Shown: positions 23,044 through 31,018 of the stretch, one piece after another
Layout of the letters: the number at the start of each line of letters is the position of its first letter
How positions within the stretch are numbered: position 1 is the stretch's first letter
NCBI GenBank assembly: GCA_031553705.1
Contig: JAVBLD010000045.1
Span: 1-50,615, forward strand
Source of the DNA: JAVBLD01 sp031553705
Lineage (GTDB): Bacteria > Bacteroidota > Bacteroidia > Bacteroidales > Marinifilaceae
Direction: 5' to 3'
DNA length: 50,615 nt
Made by a program: the position numbers and the translations under genes
Notes under the pieces: generated by a model
Seen by the model: only the letters and a program-made list of their open reading frames with translations
What the model was told of the DNA's origin: nothing
Databases searched by the model: none

Positions 23044-25764
23044 TTATTTCGAATTGGTGAACCGGTATTCGAAGGCAATGGTAAAGTAACTTGAGAACAG
23101 CGGTTTTGATGTATTGGTGACATACTGGTCATTTACCGTAGTTGAGATATTACTTGTCCGGTCGAGGATATCGTAAGCATTGAACGAAACGCTTCCTTTC
23201 CGGCTTTTAAATAACCGGCAACCTATCGAGGCGTTCAAGATGTGGTTTTCTATGGCTAGATCCGAAGCGTTGTTCCGATAATATTCCACAGTGTAAGATC
23301 CGGTCAGGTAAGTTGTTTCTCCCAAGTCCCAGCGGATATTGGTCCCCGCTGATTCCCACAGCGACTCGTCAATAAATCCGGAGCTGTTTTTAAACCAGGT
23401 ATATTGTGTATTGTTTTTGATTTCTGCTCTGAACCTGGAAGAGAAATTGGTCGTCAAGTTTATATCCGTTCCGGCCATTTGCCTGTGGGTTCTGGTTAAT
23501 TTGAAATTGGTGCCGGTTTGTGGGTTTTCGTATTTATATATTGCCGATATTTTGCAAATAGATTTAATTGCGGATAGGCGTGTCTCATAAGTTAGTTGAG
23601 GGGTAATACGATATGAGGTGCTGCTATTTACCGGTATGGTTAAGATGGAACCCGCCGGGAATTTGTAGTCCCCGTATTGGGGTAGCGTAGTTAATGTGTC
23701 AAAATATATAGTATTGATTATAAGTAAATTGTGGGACTTTACAAGGCTTAAGTTTGCTAATAGCGACTTCCTTTTTTGCGATGTTTTGGACCGCTGTATT
23801 TGAAAAACATACTCTTTACCTTTTTTCAGATTAGGATTACCGGTGGAGATAAACATCGGATCGTTATCACGAATTTGTGTACTAAGGAATATGAAATATG
23901 GTGCAATTTGTCGTCCGGAAAATGAAAAAGTTAGTGTATTTGAAAAGCTTTCTTCAAAAGAATAGCTTATTTCCGGTATAATCGCTTCGAAGTTTCGACG
24001 TACAGGAATCAGGTCCGGTAATCTTTCGTCATAATTCAGAGAAATAGCGGAGTAACCTATTTTCATGAAAAATCGATGTTTGTTGCGGATAAATTGATAT
24101 CCGATTCTTCCTTCCAGTGCTGTTGTGACGGATAGAGCATCTTCCGACAAAGCATTGTCAAGGACACCCGTAACGGTATTCAACGTTAGATTGCGGTCTG
24201 ACGTCTTTTGATATATGATGTCCGATTCGAGCATAAGTTGACCATGATTGGCGATACCAATATTACAGGTTAGTTTTGATAAGGACGATATATCCGAATT
24301 TTCAAGGGTGGTATTTAGTTTCTTGGTTTCGGTCGTTCCTGTATTATCGAGTATGTAGTCCCTTAATCCTGTTCCGTCGGATTTGTTGATGTTTACTATA
24401 TTTGTAAAAAGCATTGAACTGTTTGTAAAGGTTTTATACAAACATAAGTATGGCGATATCTTATATTTGTTTAGTTCTGAGTAAGATCTATCGCTTATTG
24501 TGGATAATAATACATTATCCCTGAATGTTTCCGCCAAGGATTGGCTTGAATTATCCGAGCGTTCGAAACTTACCGGACAATCTATAGATACGGATATTTT
24601 ATTTTTTCTCAGAAACTCATAGGATAGTTTCATGTTATGTTGTTCTTTTTCAGATACATTTGAATTTATTCTTTCCGAAGTTTGTGAATTGAACTGATTT
24701 GTGGGGAAATATCCTGTATTTGAGACAGCTGAAACGTTGGAAAAATTATTGTCGTATTTATAATTGACCGCGTATTTGTTGACCGCATCCGGCTTAGCTG
24801 AAAAACTGGCTCCTGCATTCCGGATACGCCTGTATCCTCCCGGTTTGTTTTGCGGGTTAAATGTGGACGGAATGCGGTTGTCTATACTGCCGCTTGCTTC
24901 CGTTTGTGATTTTTCATTGTAAAAACCGATTTTCCCGCTACCATAGTACCTTTCCTGCCTGTGAGCGTTGATATCCCGTTTCCGGTCGGTACCCCCTTCC
25001 AGTTTTACCTCCCCGGAGATGATCGCTTTAAAATCATCAAATGTAAGGATATTCAATACTCTCCGCTTCTGAGCGTTTTTCCCGTATAATATTTCTGATT
25101 TTTCGTCCGGTTCGTCATATGCTTGTATCAATGAGGCGTCTTTCGCGTCTATTGCTTTTAAAGGAGTTTTGGCATCCTCTCCGAAGATCAGCCGTCCGTT
25201 CAGGTAGGTTCTCTCTACTTTTTTATCTCCTATAAAGACATCCCCTTCATCGGTGATCTTGACACCTGGCATCTGGCGTAGTATCTCGATTACCGGGTCG
25301 CCGGTCATCGTTTTTACGGACCGCGGAAAGTAGAGGATTGTATCTCGGCTGATTCTGAACATCTCCACACGTGAGCGTATGATTACTTCATCTAATTTGT
25401 AAACGTCGGGCGATAGTCTGATTTTTCCAAGATGAATCTCTTCCCCATTCTGCGGTAGTGGCTGTACATGTAGTTTATAGCCGAGGCAGGAGACCTCGAT
25501 TCGCCTTTGCTCTGCTTTTATTGCCGTATAACTGAACTCCCCTTTGGAGTTTGTAACATAATTTTTAACGGCTATCTGGCCGTTTTTTAAACAGATATCA
25601 CTGATTACAACACCTGTGAGCGGTTCGTTCGTCGCAGAGTCTACCACCGTACCGACGTATTTTATATCGTCTGTTATAATTTTGGCTGTAATATATTGAC
25701 CCTTTACGATTTGAATCAGAAACATAGAAATAACGGGAATTGCGATATATCTGAAAAATGCCAT
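23044..25764 (-). CDS. TonB-receptor-like outer-membrane beta-barrel protein with carboxypeptidase-regulatory domain
   Basis: 906 residues: a signal peptide (FFRYIAIPVISMFLIQIVKG), a carboxypeptidase-regulatory-like beta-sandwich (about 35-115: YVGTVVDSATNEPLTGVVIS, IEVSCLGYKLH), a plug-like domain (about 120-230: YKLDEVIIRSR, IEILRQMPGVKI, RTYLNGRLIFG) and an outer-membrane barrel ending in TIAFEYRFTNSK (aromatic near the C-terminus). It resembles the outer-membrane beta-barrel family common in Bacteroidetes rather than SusC. No TonB box is obvious. It lies 83 nt downstream of a small secreted protein, with a hairpin between, and has a degenerate C-terminal copy at 18772-19375. The cargo is unknown; import or export of the small protein is possible. 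Confidence 0.88.
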   Translation of the reverse strand: MAFFRYIAIPVISMFLIQIVKGQYITAKIITDDIKYVGTVVDSATNEPLTGVVISDICLKNGQIAVKNYVTNSKGEFSYTAIKAEQRRIEVSCLGYKLHVQPLPQNGEEIHLGKIRLSPDVYKLDEVIIRSRVEMFRISRDTILYFPRSVKTMTGDPVIEILRQMPGVKITDEGDVFIGDKKVERTYLNGRLIFGEDAKTPLKAIDAKDASLIQAYDEPDEKSEILYGKNAQKRRVLNILTFDDFKAIISGEVKLEGGTDRKRDINAHRQERYYGSGKIGFYNEKSQTEASGSIDNRIPSTFNPQNKPGGYRRIRNAGASFSAKPDAVNKYAVNYKYDNNFSNVSAVSNTGYFPTNQFNSQTSERINSNVSEKEQHNMKLSYEFLRKNKISVSIDCPVSFERSDNSSQSLAETFRDNVLLSTISDRSYSELNKYKISPYLCLYKTFTNSSMLFTNIVNINKSDGTGLRDYILDNTGTTETKKLNTTLENSDISSLSKLTCNIGIANHGQLMLESDIIYQKTSDRNLTLNTVTGVLDNALSEDALSVTTALEGRIGYQFIRNKHRFFMKIGYSAISLNYDERLPDLIPVRRNFEAIIPEISYSFEESFSNTLTFSFSGRQIAPYFIFLSTQIRDNDPMFISTGNPNLKKGKEYVFQIQRSKTSQKRKSLLANLSLVKSHNLLIINTIYFDTLTTLPQYGDYKFPAGSILTIPVNSSTSYRITPQLTYETRLSAIKSICKISAIYKYENPQTGTNFKLTRTHRQMAGTDINLTTNFSSRFRAEIKNNTQYTWFKNSSGFIDESLWESAGTNIRWDLGETTYLTGSYTVEYYRNNASDLAIENHILNASIGCRLFKSRKGSVSFNAYDILDRTSNISTTVNDQYVTNTSKPLFSSYFTIAFEYRFTNSK

Positions 25765-25807
25765 AGGAGTAATCTATTTTCGTTATAATATGTTTGGAAA
25801 TAGATGA

Positions 25808-25836
25808 ATAACCGGCCACCCATCCCGACCGGTTAT
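25808..25836 (-). promoter_or_regulatory. Hairpin between secreted protein and barrel genes (possible attenuator)
   Basis: ATAACCGG (25808-25815) pairs perfectly with CCGGTTAT (25829-25836) around a 13-nt loop that reads GGGATGGGTGG on the minus strand. It lies 11 nt after the small-protein stop and 43 nt before the barrel ATG, with no strong T run. It matches the hairpin at 19407-19433 in position and loop. Confidence 0.6.
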
Positions 25837-25847
25837 ATATTTAATGT

Positions 25848-26201
25848 TTAGTTAACACAAAGAGGACATGTCAGCGTACATGATCCGCCGCCGTCTTTGG
25901 CTGTTAATGTAACTGTATACATTCCTGTCGCAGCTGGTGCCTTTACAGTTAAAGTATATACTAGTTTACCCGAAATTACATGAACACCAATGATATCTCC
26001 GGCGGCGTTTAAATTAAGAGTTAATAGTCCTGTAGTACTGATAACTTCTATTGTAATGGTATACTCTTCACCGGGATGGACTGTTGACGGGTTTACCGTT
26101 AATTTGACCACAGGAGCGCTACCTTGAACTTGCGGAATCGATGCGATGGAAGTAGCTGTGATAAAGCACATAGCCATCACTAAGGCTATAATCTTTTTCA
26201 T
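25848..26201 (-). CDS. Small secreted Ig-like protein with Cys-rich tail
   Basis: 117 residues. The signal peptide MKKIIALVMAMCFITATSIA is followed by a single beta-rich domain with the alternating pattern of Ig/bacterial surface folds (VVKLTVNPSTVHPGEEYTIT, LTVKAPAATGMYTVTLTAKD) and ends in a tail with three Cys (CTLTCPLC). I know no family name. It heads a two-gene unit with the barrel protein and shares signal, leader and domain features with two decayed copies at 18448-19812. The Cys tail could bind metal, form disulfides or be a processing or attachment site; none is shown. Confidence 0.75.
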   Translation of the reverse strand: MKKIIALVMAMCFITATSIASIPQVQGSAPVVKLTVNPSTVHPGEEYTITIEVISTTGLLTLNLNAAGDIIGVHVISGKLVYTLTVKAPAATGMYTVTLTAKDGGGSCTLTCPLCVN

Positions 26202-26342
26202 AATCGTTAGAATTTAGTTATATATTTAATATTAATTTTGATGGGCTTTTTATATCTGATAAATTAATTTGAATAATGGAAATATATATTACACAGTTAA
26301 AATGCAAAAATGGGTAGGCGGTGTGACAGAAAAAATCATTTT
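26202..26342 (-). repeat. Conserved leader of the secreted-protein cassette (copy 1)
   Basis: This upstream region shares several ordered blocks with 19813-19955 and, in shorter form, with 18694-18770. GGTGTGACAGAAAAAA is at 26320-26335 and TTTGATGGGC near 26239. Conservation across copies suggests the promoter and 5' untranslated region. No standard TAnnTTTG is found, so another sigma factor may read it. Confidence 0.65.
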
Positions 26343-26386
26343 TTCATTTTATCGAGAAAATCTTCAATAAATGGTATGATTGCCGG

Positions 26387-26431
26387 AAAATAAAAAAGGC
26401 CGCCCGATGATCTTCAGTCTATCGGACGGCC
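26387..26431 (-). terminator. Terminator of the TM-MORN gene
   Basis: GGCCGCCCGAT (26398-26408) pairs with ATCGGACGGCC (26421-26431), with one mismatch. Read on the minus strand, a T-rich run (TTTTTTATTTT) follows at 26397-26387. It lies just after the stop at 26463. Confidence 0.8.
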
Positions 26432-26462
26432 CCGTTCAAGCCTTTTAATTTAATAAGTACTT

Positions 26463-28229
26463 TTATAGTATTGTTTCGATTAACACCCCATTTTTATAGA
26501 TTTCTTCTTTTATTTTTTCTCCTTTTTCATTCAAAGTGATCTGTGTTCCCTCTTTTTTATTTTGTCGAAATTCGACCGAAGAGTTGAGATTACCGCTGAT
26601 ATGATACCACTTCCATTTTCCTTCTTTCAGATCGTTTTTCATTTCTCCTTCTAAATATACTGTTCCATCTTCGTAGAAAATTCTTACTGCACCAGTCATT
26701 TTCCCGGCGAGATATGTGAATTCTTGGAGAATACTGCCAATTACAGCAGTGTCCGATTGGTAATATTGACACCACAAACCATTGGGTAGGCCATCTTTTA
26801 TTTCGACTGTTCCGGAAATAGAGGTTGTGTTGAGATAGTAGGTCGTATAGATTCCGTTTCCGTTTTCAATCATTTGTTTTCCTTCCGGATCCCATGCATT
26901 TAATGTTTTATGGGTATTATTTTCATACATTCTTTCTTCCATTCTTTTTTCATTCTCAAAAAACAAGTCCCATTTACCATTTTTTTTCCCATTTCTTATT
27001 TCACCGGATGACAATAATATTCCTTGATCGGAATAGGACTTGTATTGACCGTTTCCATTGATGATCAGTTGCTTCCCGTTACTATCCCAAATGTTTCTGA
27101 TATAAGCATTATGATTCGGATCGTAGACGACCTCTTCTGCTGGTTTTCCATTGTCATAATAAGTAAACCATTCTCCGACACATTCGTTTTTTTTCATCTT
27201 GCCGATGGTGTTTAGTTGTCCATTCGGAAAATATGTCTTCCAGATGCTGTCTTTTTCGGATTGATTATAATAACCGGATTGAAAAATACGACCGTCTTCA
27301 TATCTGGAGATATAAGCGTTTATCATTCGTCCGTTAGTATAACAGACAGAGTCCATGAGGGAACCGTTTTGGTGATAGTTCATCCATATCCCGTGTTCCA
27401 AACCGTTTTTATAGTGACCGACACACGTTATATTTCCTAATGTATCATACCATTGCCATATACCGTCCCGGGCTCCATTAGTAAAGTATCCGACGGCTTC
27501 AATTTTATCATTTTCGTTATAGAATATCCACTTTCCCTCTTCCTTGCTATTTTTCATTTCTCCTTCGGACATAATTCTACCGGAAGGGTAAGTATATTTT
27601 TTCAGGCCGTTTGCTCCGGAATTTGATTTGAAAAGAATAAGAGATAGGAGAGCTATGAAGGTAAGAATCAAAGGGATTCTTAATCTCATATAAGAAGAAT
27701 AGCCGTTATTTGCAATGACTTCTTTTGTTATTTCACGGAAAGAGAATTTATATCCTTCATATATCGCAAAACCGTAGAACAATAGATCTATCGGACTGAA
27801 AGATTCTATCATAATATTTGTTGTTGCGCTCCAATCCAGATAAGATAAGGTTTCGATATATCCGTACGAATGTTGATGGGCAATAAAGCCGATCTGTGTG
27901 AATAAGTTACCCAGCATACAACTGAATAAAGATAGGGCACCGCCTAAAATACCGAATTTCTGGTCTATGCCCGCTCCAAAAAAGCGGACTGAAAAACCTG
28001 TCAGTAATCCGATAACAATTGCCATAAATCCGATTTGGTACTCGAAAGTGACAGTGATACATGCCCAAATAACCGCACCGACTAGTGCTGTAAGCAACCC
28101 TCCGATAACGGCATATAAAAAATTTTGGTGGGGTTTTAATAAAGCAAGAATAGCTTCATTGTCCGGAAGATCATTTTTATTGTCCGGATAATCTTCATTT
28201 TCGGGCGTTTCCAGTAGTTCGTCTGTCAT
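26463..28229 (-). CDS. Membrane protein with a C-terminal array of MORN/YwqK-type repeats
   Basis: 588 residues. The N-terminal part (about 1-205) has several membrane helices, including a GFMAIVIGLLTGFSVRFFGAG and FGILGGALSLFSCMLGNLFT stretch seen in Bacteroidetes membrane proteins. From about residue 215, roughly a dozen repeats of the form Y-x-NG-x-x-x-GxW-x-x-Y follow (for example EGKWIFYNENDK, DGIWQWYDTLGN, HGIWMNYHQNGS, EGKWKWYHISGN), related to MORN and YwqK repeats. The repeats probably form an extended beta surface for protein or lipid contact. It lies 49 nt after the ABC permease gene in the same direction, so it may be expressed with it. Confidence 0.8.
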   Translation of the reverse strand: MTDELLETPENEDYPDNKNDLPDNEAILALLKPHQNFLYAVIGGLLTALVGAVIWACITVTFEYQIGFMAIVIGLLTGFSVRFFGAGIDQKFGILGGALSLFSCMLGNLFTQIGFIAHQHSYGYIETLSYLDWSATTNIMIESFSPIDLLFYGFAIYEGYKFSFREITKEVIANNGYSSYMRLRIPLILTFIALLSLILFKSNSGANGLKKYTYPSGRIMSEGEMKNSKEEGKWIFYNENDKIEAVGYFTNGARDGIWQWYDTLGNITCVGHYKNGLEHGIWMNYHQNGSLMDSVCYTNGRMINAYISRYEDGRIFQSGYYNQSEKDSIWKTYFPNGQLNTIGKMKKNECVGEWFTYYDNGKPAEEVVYDPNHNAYIRNIWDSNGKQLIINGNGQYKSYSDQGILLSSGEIRNGKKNGKWDLFFENEKRMEERMYENNTHKTLNAWDPEGKQMIENGNGIYTTYYLNTTSISGTVEIKDGLPNGLWCQYYQSDTAVIGSILQEFTYLAGKMTGAVRIFYEDGTVYLEGEMKNDLKEGKWKWYHISGNLNSSVEFRQNKKEGTQITLNEKGEKIKEEIYKNGVLIETIL

Positions 28230-28278
28230 AAGCTGTTGTTTTAGAAATAAGTATGTTGTGGTAATTAGTAGTGATCCT

Positions 28279-29616
28279 TTAATATTTAAGCCATTTGTAT
28301 AACTCTTTCCATGTGACTTTTTTGCCGTACATCAGGATACCGACACGGTAGATTTTGCCGGAGAGCCAGGTGAAAAAGATAAAAGAGGCCACCAGTATTG
28401 CCATAGAGGTGAGTACTTCCCAAAGCGGTACACCAAAAGGAATCCGGACCAGCATAACGGTAGGAGAGGTGAACGGAATCATCGAACTCCAGAATACAAT
28501 CGGCGATTCAGGGCTTCTCATGGCCGCAATTCCGATATACAATCCTATGATCAGGATAATAGACAAGGGGGTCATAAACTGTTGAGAATCGGTTTCGTTG
28601 TCCACTGCCGCACCAATTGCTGCAAACAGAGATGCGTACAATAGATAGCCGCCGATAAAGTAAAATATGAAGGCTCCGAAAAACGAGAGGATAAAGGCCG
28701 GATCAATCGTCTTTACAATATTCTGGAGGATTTTTACCTGTGCTGGATCTAAATTGCCGGTTTGCATCATGCCGGTCGTACCGGCATTTCTTAGTGCCTC
28801 GACATCCAGGCCGGGCATAAGTGCGGCTTGGATGACAGCAATGATAATACCTCCGAGTATGAGCCAGAGTAGAAATTGTACAAGTCCTACGGCTGCGACT
28901 CCGATGATTTTGCCCATCAGAAATTGAAATGGTTTCACCGATGAAACCAGCACTTCGATGATGCGGTTCGTCTTTTCCTCGATGACTCCCTTCATGACCT
29001 GCGAAGCATACATAAATATAAAAATATAGATGATCGTGCCGCCTACCATTCCGAAAATAGTCGTGATCTCCGCAGAACTCTCTTTGGCTTTTCCGGTCTC
29101 GTCTACTTTTAAGGTACGGACGGTGACTTGTGTCTTTGTGGCTGCCAGTTTTTGTTCCAGGTCGGGAATGTTTGATTCGTCAATAACCTGTTTACGTTTT
29201 ATATCTTCGATTTTTTTGCTCAGTTGTCCGGTAATTTCGTTTTTTAAATCCATCGTAACCTGAGAGAGAGAATAAATCGGAATCTCCGGATTCTGCATAA
29301 TATCTTCCGGAATCCATAGTACGGCATAATACCCTTTGTGAGCGAGAAATTTTGCCGCATTATTCTCTGTAATGGCCAGATCATTAGTGTCGTAATCAAA
29401 CAAGGTATTGTTAATCTGGTGCAACGGAGCTTCGATAGTTGAGTAGTTGATCACGGCAATCTTCCGCTCCTGTGTATCCTTTTTTAATAACATCCATATC
29501 AGGAACCCATAAAAAGCGGCAAACAGGATCGGAACTAAAAGTGTAAGAACTAAAAAACTTTTTTTCCGTACCCTGGTGGAAAATTCACGGCCGATTATAA
29601 TAAATGTCTTGTTCAT
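28279..29616 (-). CDS. ABC-2 type exporter permease (NatB-like)
   Basis: Start ATG 29616 gives MNKTFIIIGREFSTRVRKKS; the longer frame from 29652 adds an unconserved leader. One helix near the N-terminus (LVLTLLVPILFAAFYGFLIW) is followed by a large outside domain of about 140 residues and then five helices. The EEKTNRIIEVLVSSVKPFQFLMGKI motif is typical of ABC-2 permeases of the sodium-efflux/NatB group. It pairs with the ATPase at 29685-30605, 68 nt upstream. Substrate is unknown; relatives export Na+ or unidentified compounds. Confidence 0.88.
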   Translation of the reverse strand: MNKTFIIIGREFSTRVRKKSFLVLTLLVPILFAAFYGFLIWMLLKKDTQERKIAVINYSTIEAPLHQINNTLFDYDTNDLAITENNAAKFLAHKGYYAVLWIPEDIMQNPEIPIYSLSQVTMDLKNEITGQLSKKIEDIKRKQVIDESNIPDLEQKLAATKTQVTVRTLKVDETGKAKESSAEITTIFGMVGGTIIYIFIFMYASQVMKGVIEEKTNRIIEVLVSSVKPFQFLMGKIIGVAAVGLVQFLLWLILGGIIIAVIQAALMPGLDVEALRNAGTTGMMQTGNLDPAQVKILQNIVKTIDPAFILSFFGAFIFYFIGGYLLYASLFAAIGAAVDNETDSQQFMTPLSIILIIGLYIGIAAMRSPESPIVFWSSMIPFTSPTVMLVRIPFGVPLWEVLTSMAILVASFIFFTWLSGKIYRVGILMYGKKVTWKELYKWLKY

Positions 29617-29684
29617 ACAATATGTTTTTATATGGCAGGCGATGGGTAGCAAACGGCAAGGAAAACCTTACACCCTGTGCCCGG

Positions 29685-30605
29685 TTATTTATTTTCGTTT
29701 ACCAGTTTGATAAAAATGTCGTTCATTCCGGGAATTACCTGCTGGTAGGATATAATTTCCGTTTTATCCAATAGCCTTGAAAGAAGAGTGTTGGCAGGGC
29801 AAGGAGCAATTTGCCGGATCATAATATCCATCTGCTTCTCTTTCACTTCCTGGGATAATAGCTCGAATTCCTCCCCGATGTATAGGCTTGGGTTAAACCA
29901 GTTATTGTATTTGCAGCTGAATTTATAGGTGTTATTGGCATGTTCTTCCCGGATTTGATTGATCGGGCCTTCGATAATCTTTTTGGATTTGTTGATCAAC
30001 GCAATATGTGTGCATATCTCTTCGACGGAAGTCATGTTATGTGTTGAGAAAATGATCGTAGTCCCTTTGTCCCGCAATTGCAGTATCTCTTTTTTCAATA
30101 GATCCACATTAATCGGGTCGAAACCGCTGAACGGTTCGTCGAAGATCAGCATCTCCGGCTCATGCAGGACTGTCGTGATAAACTGTACCTTTTGGGCCAT
30201 TCCTTTTGATAGCTCTTCCACTTTCCGGCCCCACCAATCCTGAATTTCGAATTTCTCAAACCAATTTTTCAATTGCAGGATGGCATCGTGCTTACTGATA
30301 CCTTTCAGGCGAGCCAGGTAGACGGCTTGTTCGCCGACTTTCATCTTTTTATAAAGTCCCCGTTCTTCCGGAAGATAGCCAATCCGGCTCATGTCCGAAG
30401 GAACAAGTTTGTTGCCTTTGAAGAAAAGTTCACCGGAATCGGGACCCGTGATCTGGGTGATGATACGGATTAAAGAAGTTTTTCCGGCACCATTAGGTCC
30501 TAAAAGACCGTAAATGGCCCCTTCGGGAATATTGATCGATACATCATCCAGGGCCCGGTGGTTTTCGTAATTTTTGATGATGTTTCTTGCTATAAAAAAA
30601 CTCAT
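29685..30605 (-). CDS. ABC transporter ATP-binding protein
   Basis: 306 residues with all ABC ATPase motifs: Walker A LLGPNGAGKTS, Q-loop region IGYLPEERGLY, signature LSKGMAQKVQ, Walker B MLIFDEPFSGFDP and switch His in IIFSTHNM. The C-terminal roughly 90 residues are an extra regulatory or dimer domain, as in NatA-type ATPases. It precedes the ABC-2 permease in the same direction and forms the exporter with it. Confidence 0.93.
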   Translation of the reverse strand: MSFFIARNIIKNYENHRALDDVSINIPEGAIYGLLGPNGAGKTSLIRIITQITGPDSGELFFKGNKLVPSDMSRIGYLPEERGLYKKMKVGEQAVYLARLKGISKHDAILQLKNWFEKFEIQDWWGRKVEELSKGMAQKVQFITTVLHEPEMLIFDEPFSGFDPINVDLLKKEILQLRDKGTTIIFSTHNMTSVEEICTHIALINKSKKIIEGPINQIREEHANNTYKFSCKYNNWFNPSLYIGEEFELLSQEVKEKQMDIMIRQIAPCPANTLLSRLLDKTEIISYQQVIPGMNDIFIKLVNENK

Positions 30606-30663
30606 ATACCCTTTTTAATATTTAACTTGGTTTTACTGGGGAATCTCCGGCCGTGTATTTAGA

Positions 30664-30692
30664 ATAAAAGCCGTCGATCTGACGGCTTTTAT
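30664..30692. terminator. Terminator after the biotin carrier gene
   Basis: A perfect 12-bp stem (ATAAAAGCCGTC at 30664-30675 with GACGGCTTTTAT at 30681-30692, 5-nt loop), with A/T runs in both arms, starts 2 nt after the stop of the minus-strand carrier gene. Confidence 0.85.
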
Positions 30693-30694
30693 AG

Positions 30695-31006
30695 TTACTC
30701 CAGTTCAAGCATCAATTGACTTTTGGCAACTTTCGTGCCTGTGCTGACATGAATTTTTTTCACACTGCCTGAAAATGGAGCCAGGATGTTGTTGTCCATT
30801 TTCATAGCTTGCAGGACCAGTAAAAGATCTCCCTCTTTTACTTCTTGTCCCTCTTTCACACAGATACGGGTAATCGTTCCCGGAATATAGGATTCAATCA
30901 GGAAAGGATCTGGTTTTTCCCATTTTTTCCTGTTTTTCCATTTTTTTGTGAACGTAGTTTTATACTCCGCACCGTCTATCTGTAATTTTTCGTATTTCAC
31001 CGACAT
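30695..31006 (-). CDS. Biotin carboxyl carrier subunit
   Basis: 103 residues. A short basic N-terminal segment is followed by a biotinyl domain with YIPGTITRICVKEGQEVKEG and the biotin-lysine motif LQAMKMDNNI, which includes the canonical AMKM. It begins 12 nt after the carboxyltransferase stop, so the two are one operon. It carries CO2 as carboxybiotin between the carboxyltransferase and a partner that is not encoded here (membrane decarboxylase or biotin carboxylase). Confidence 0.9.
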   Translation of the reverse strand: MSVKYEKLQIDGAEYKTTFTKKWKNRKKWEKPDPFLIESYIPGTITRICVKEGQEVKEGDLLLVLQAMKMDNNILAPFSGSVKKIHVSTGTKVAKSQLMLELE

Positions 31007-31018
31007 ATCACGTTTTTA

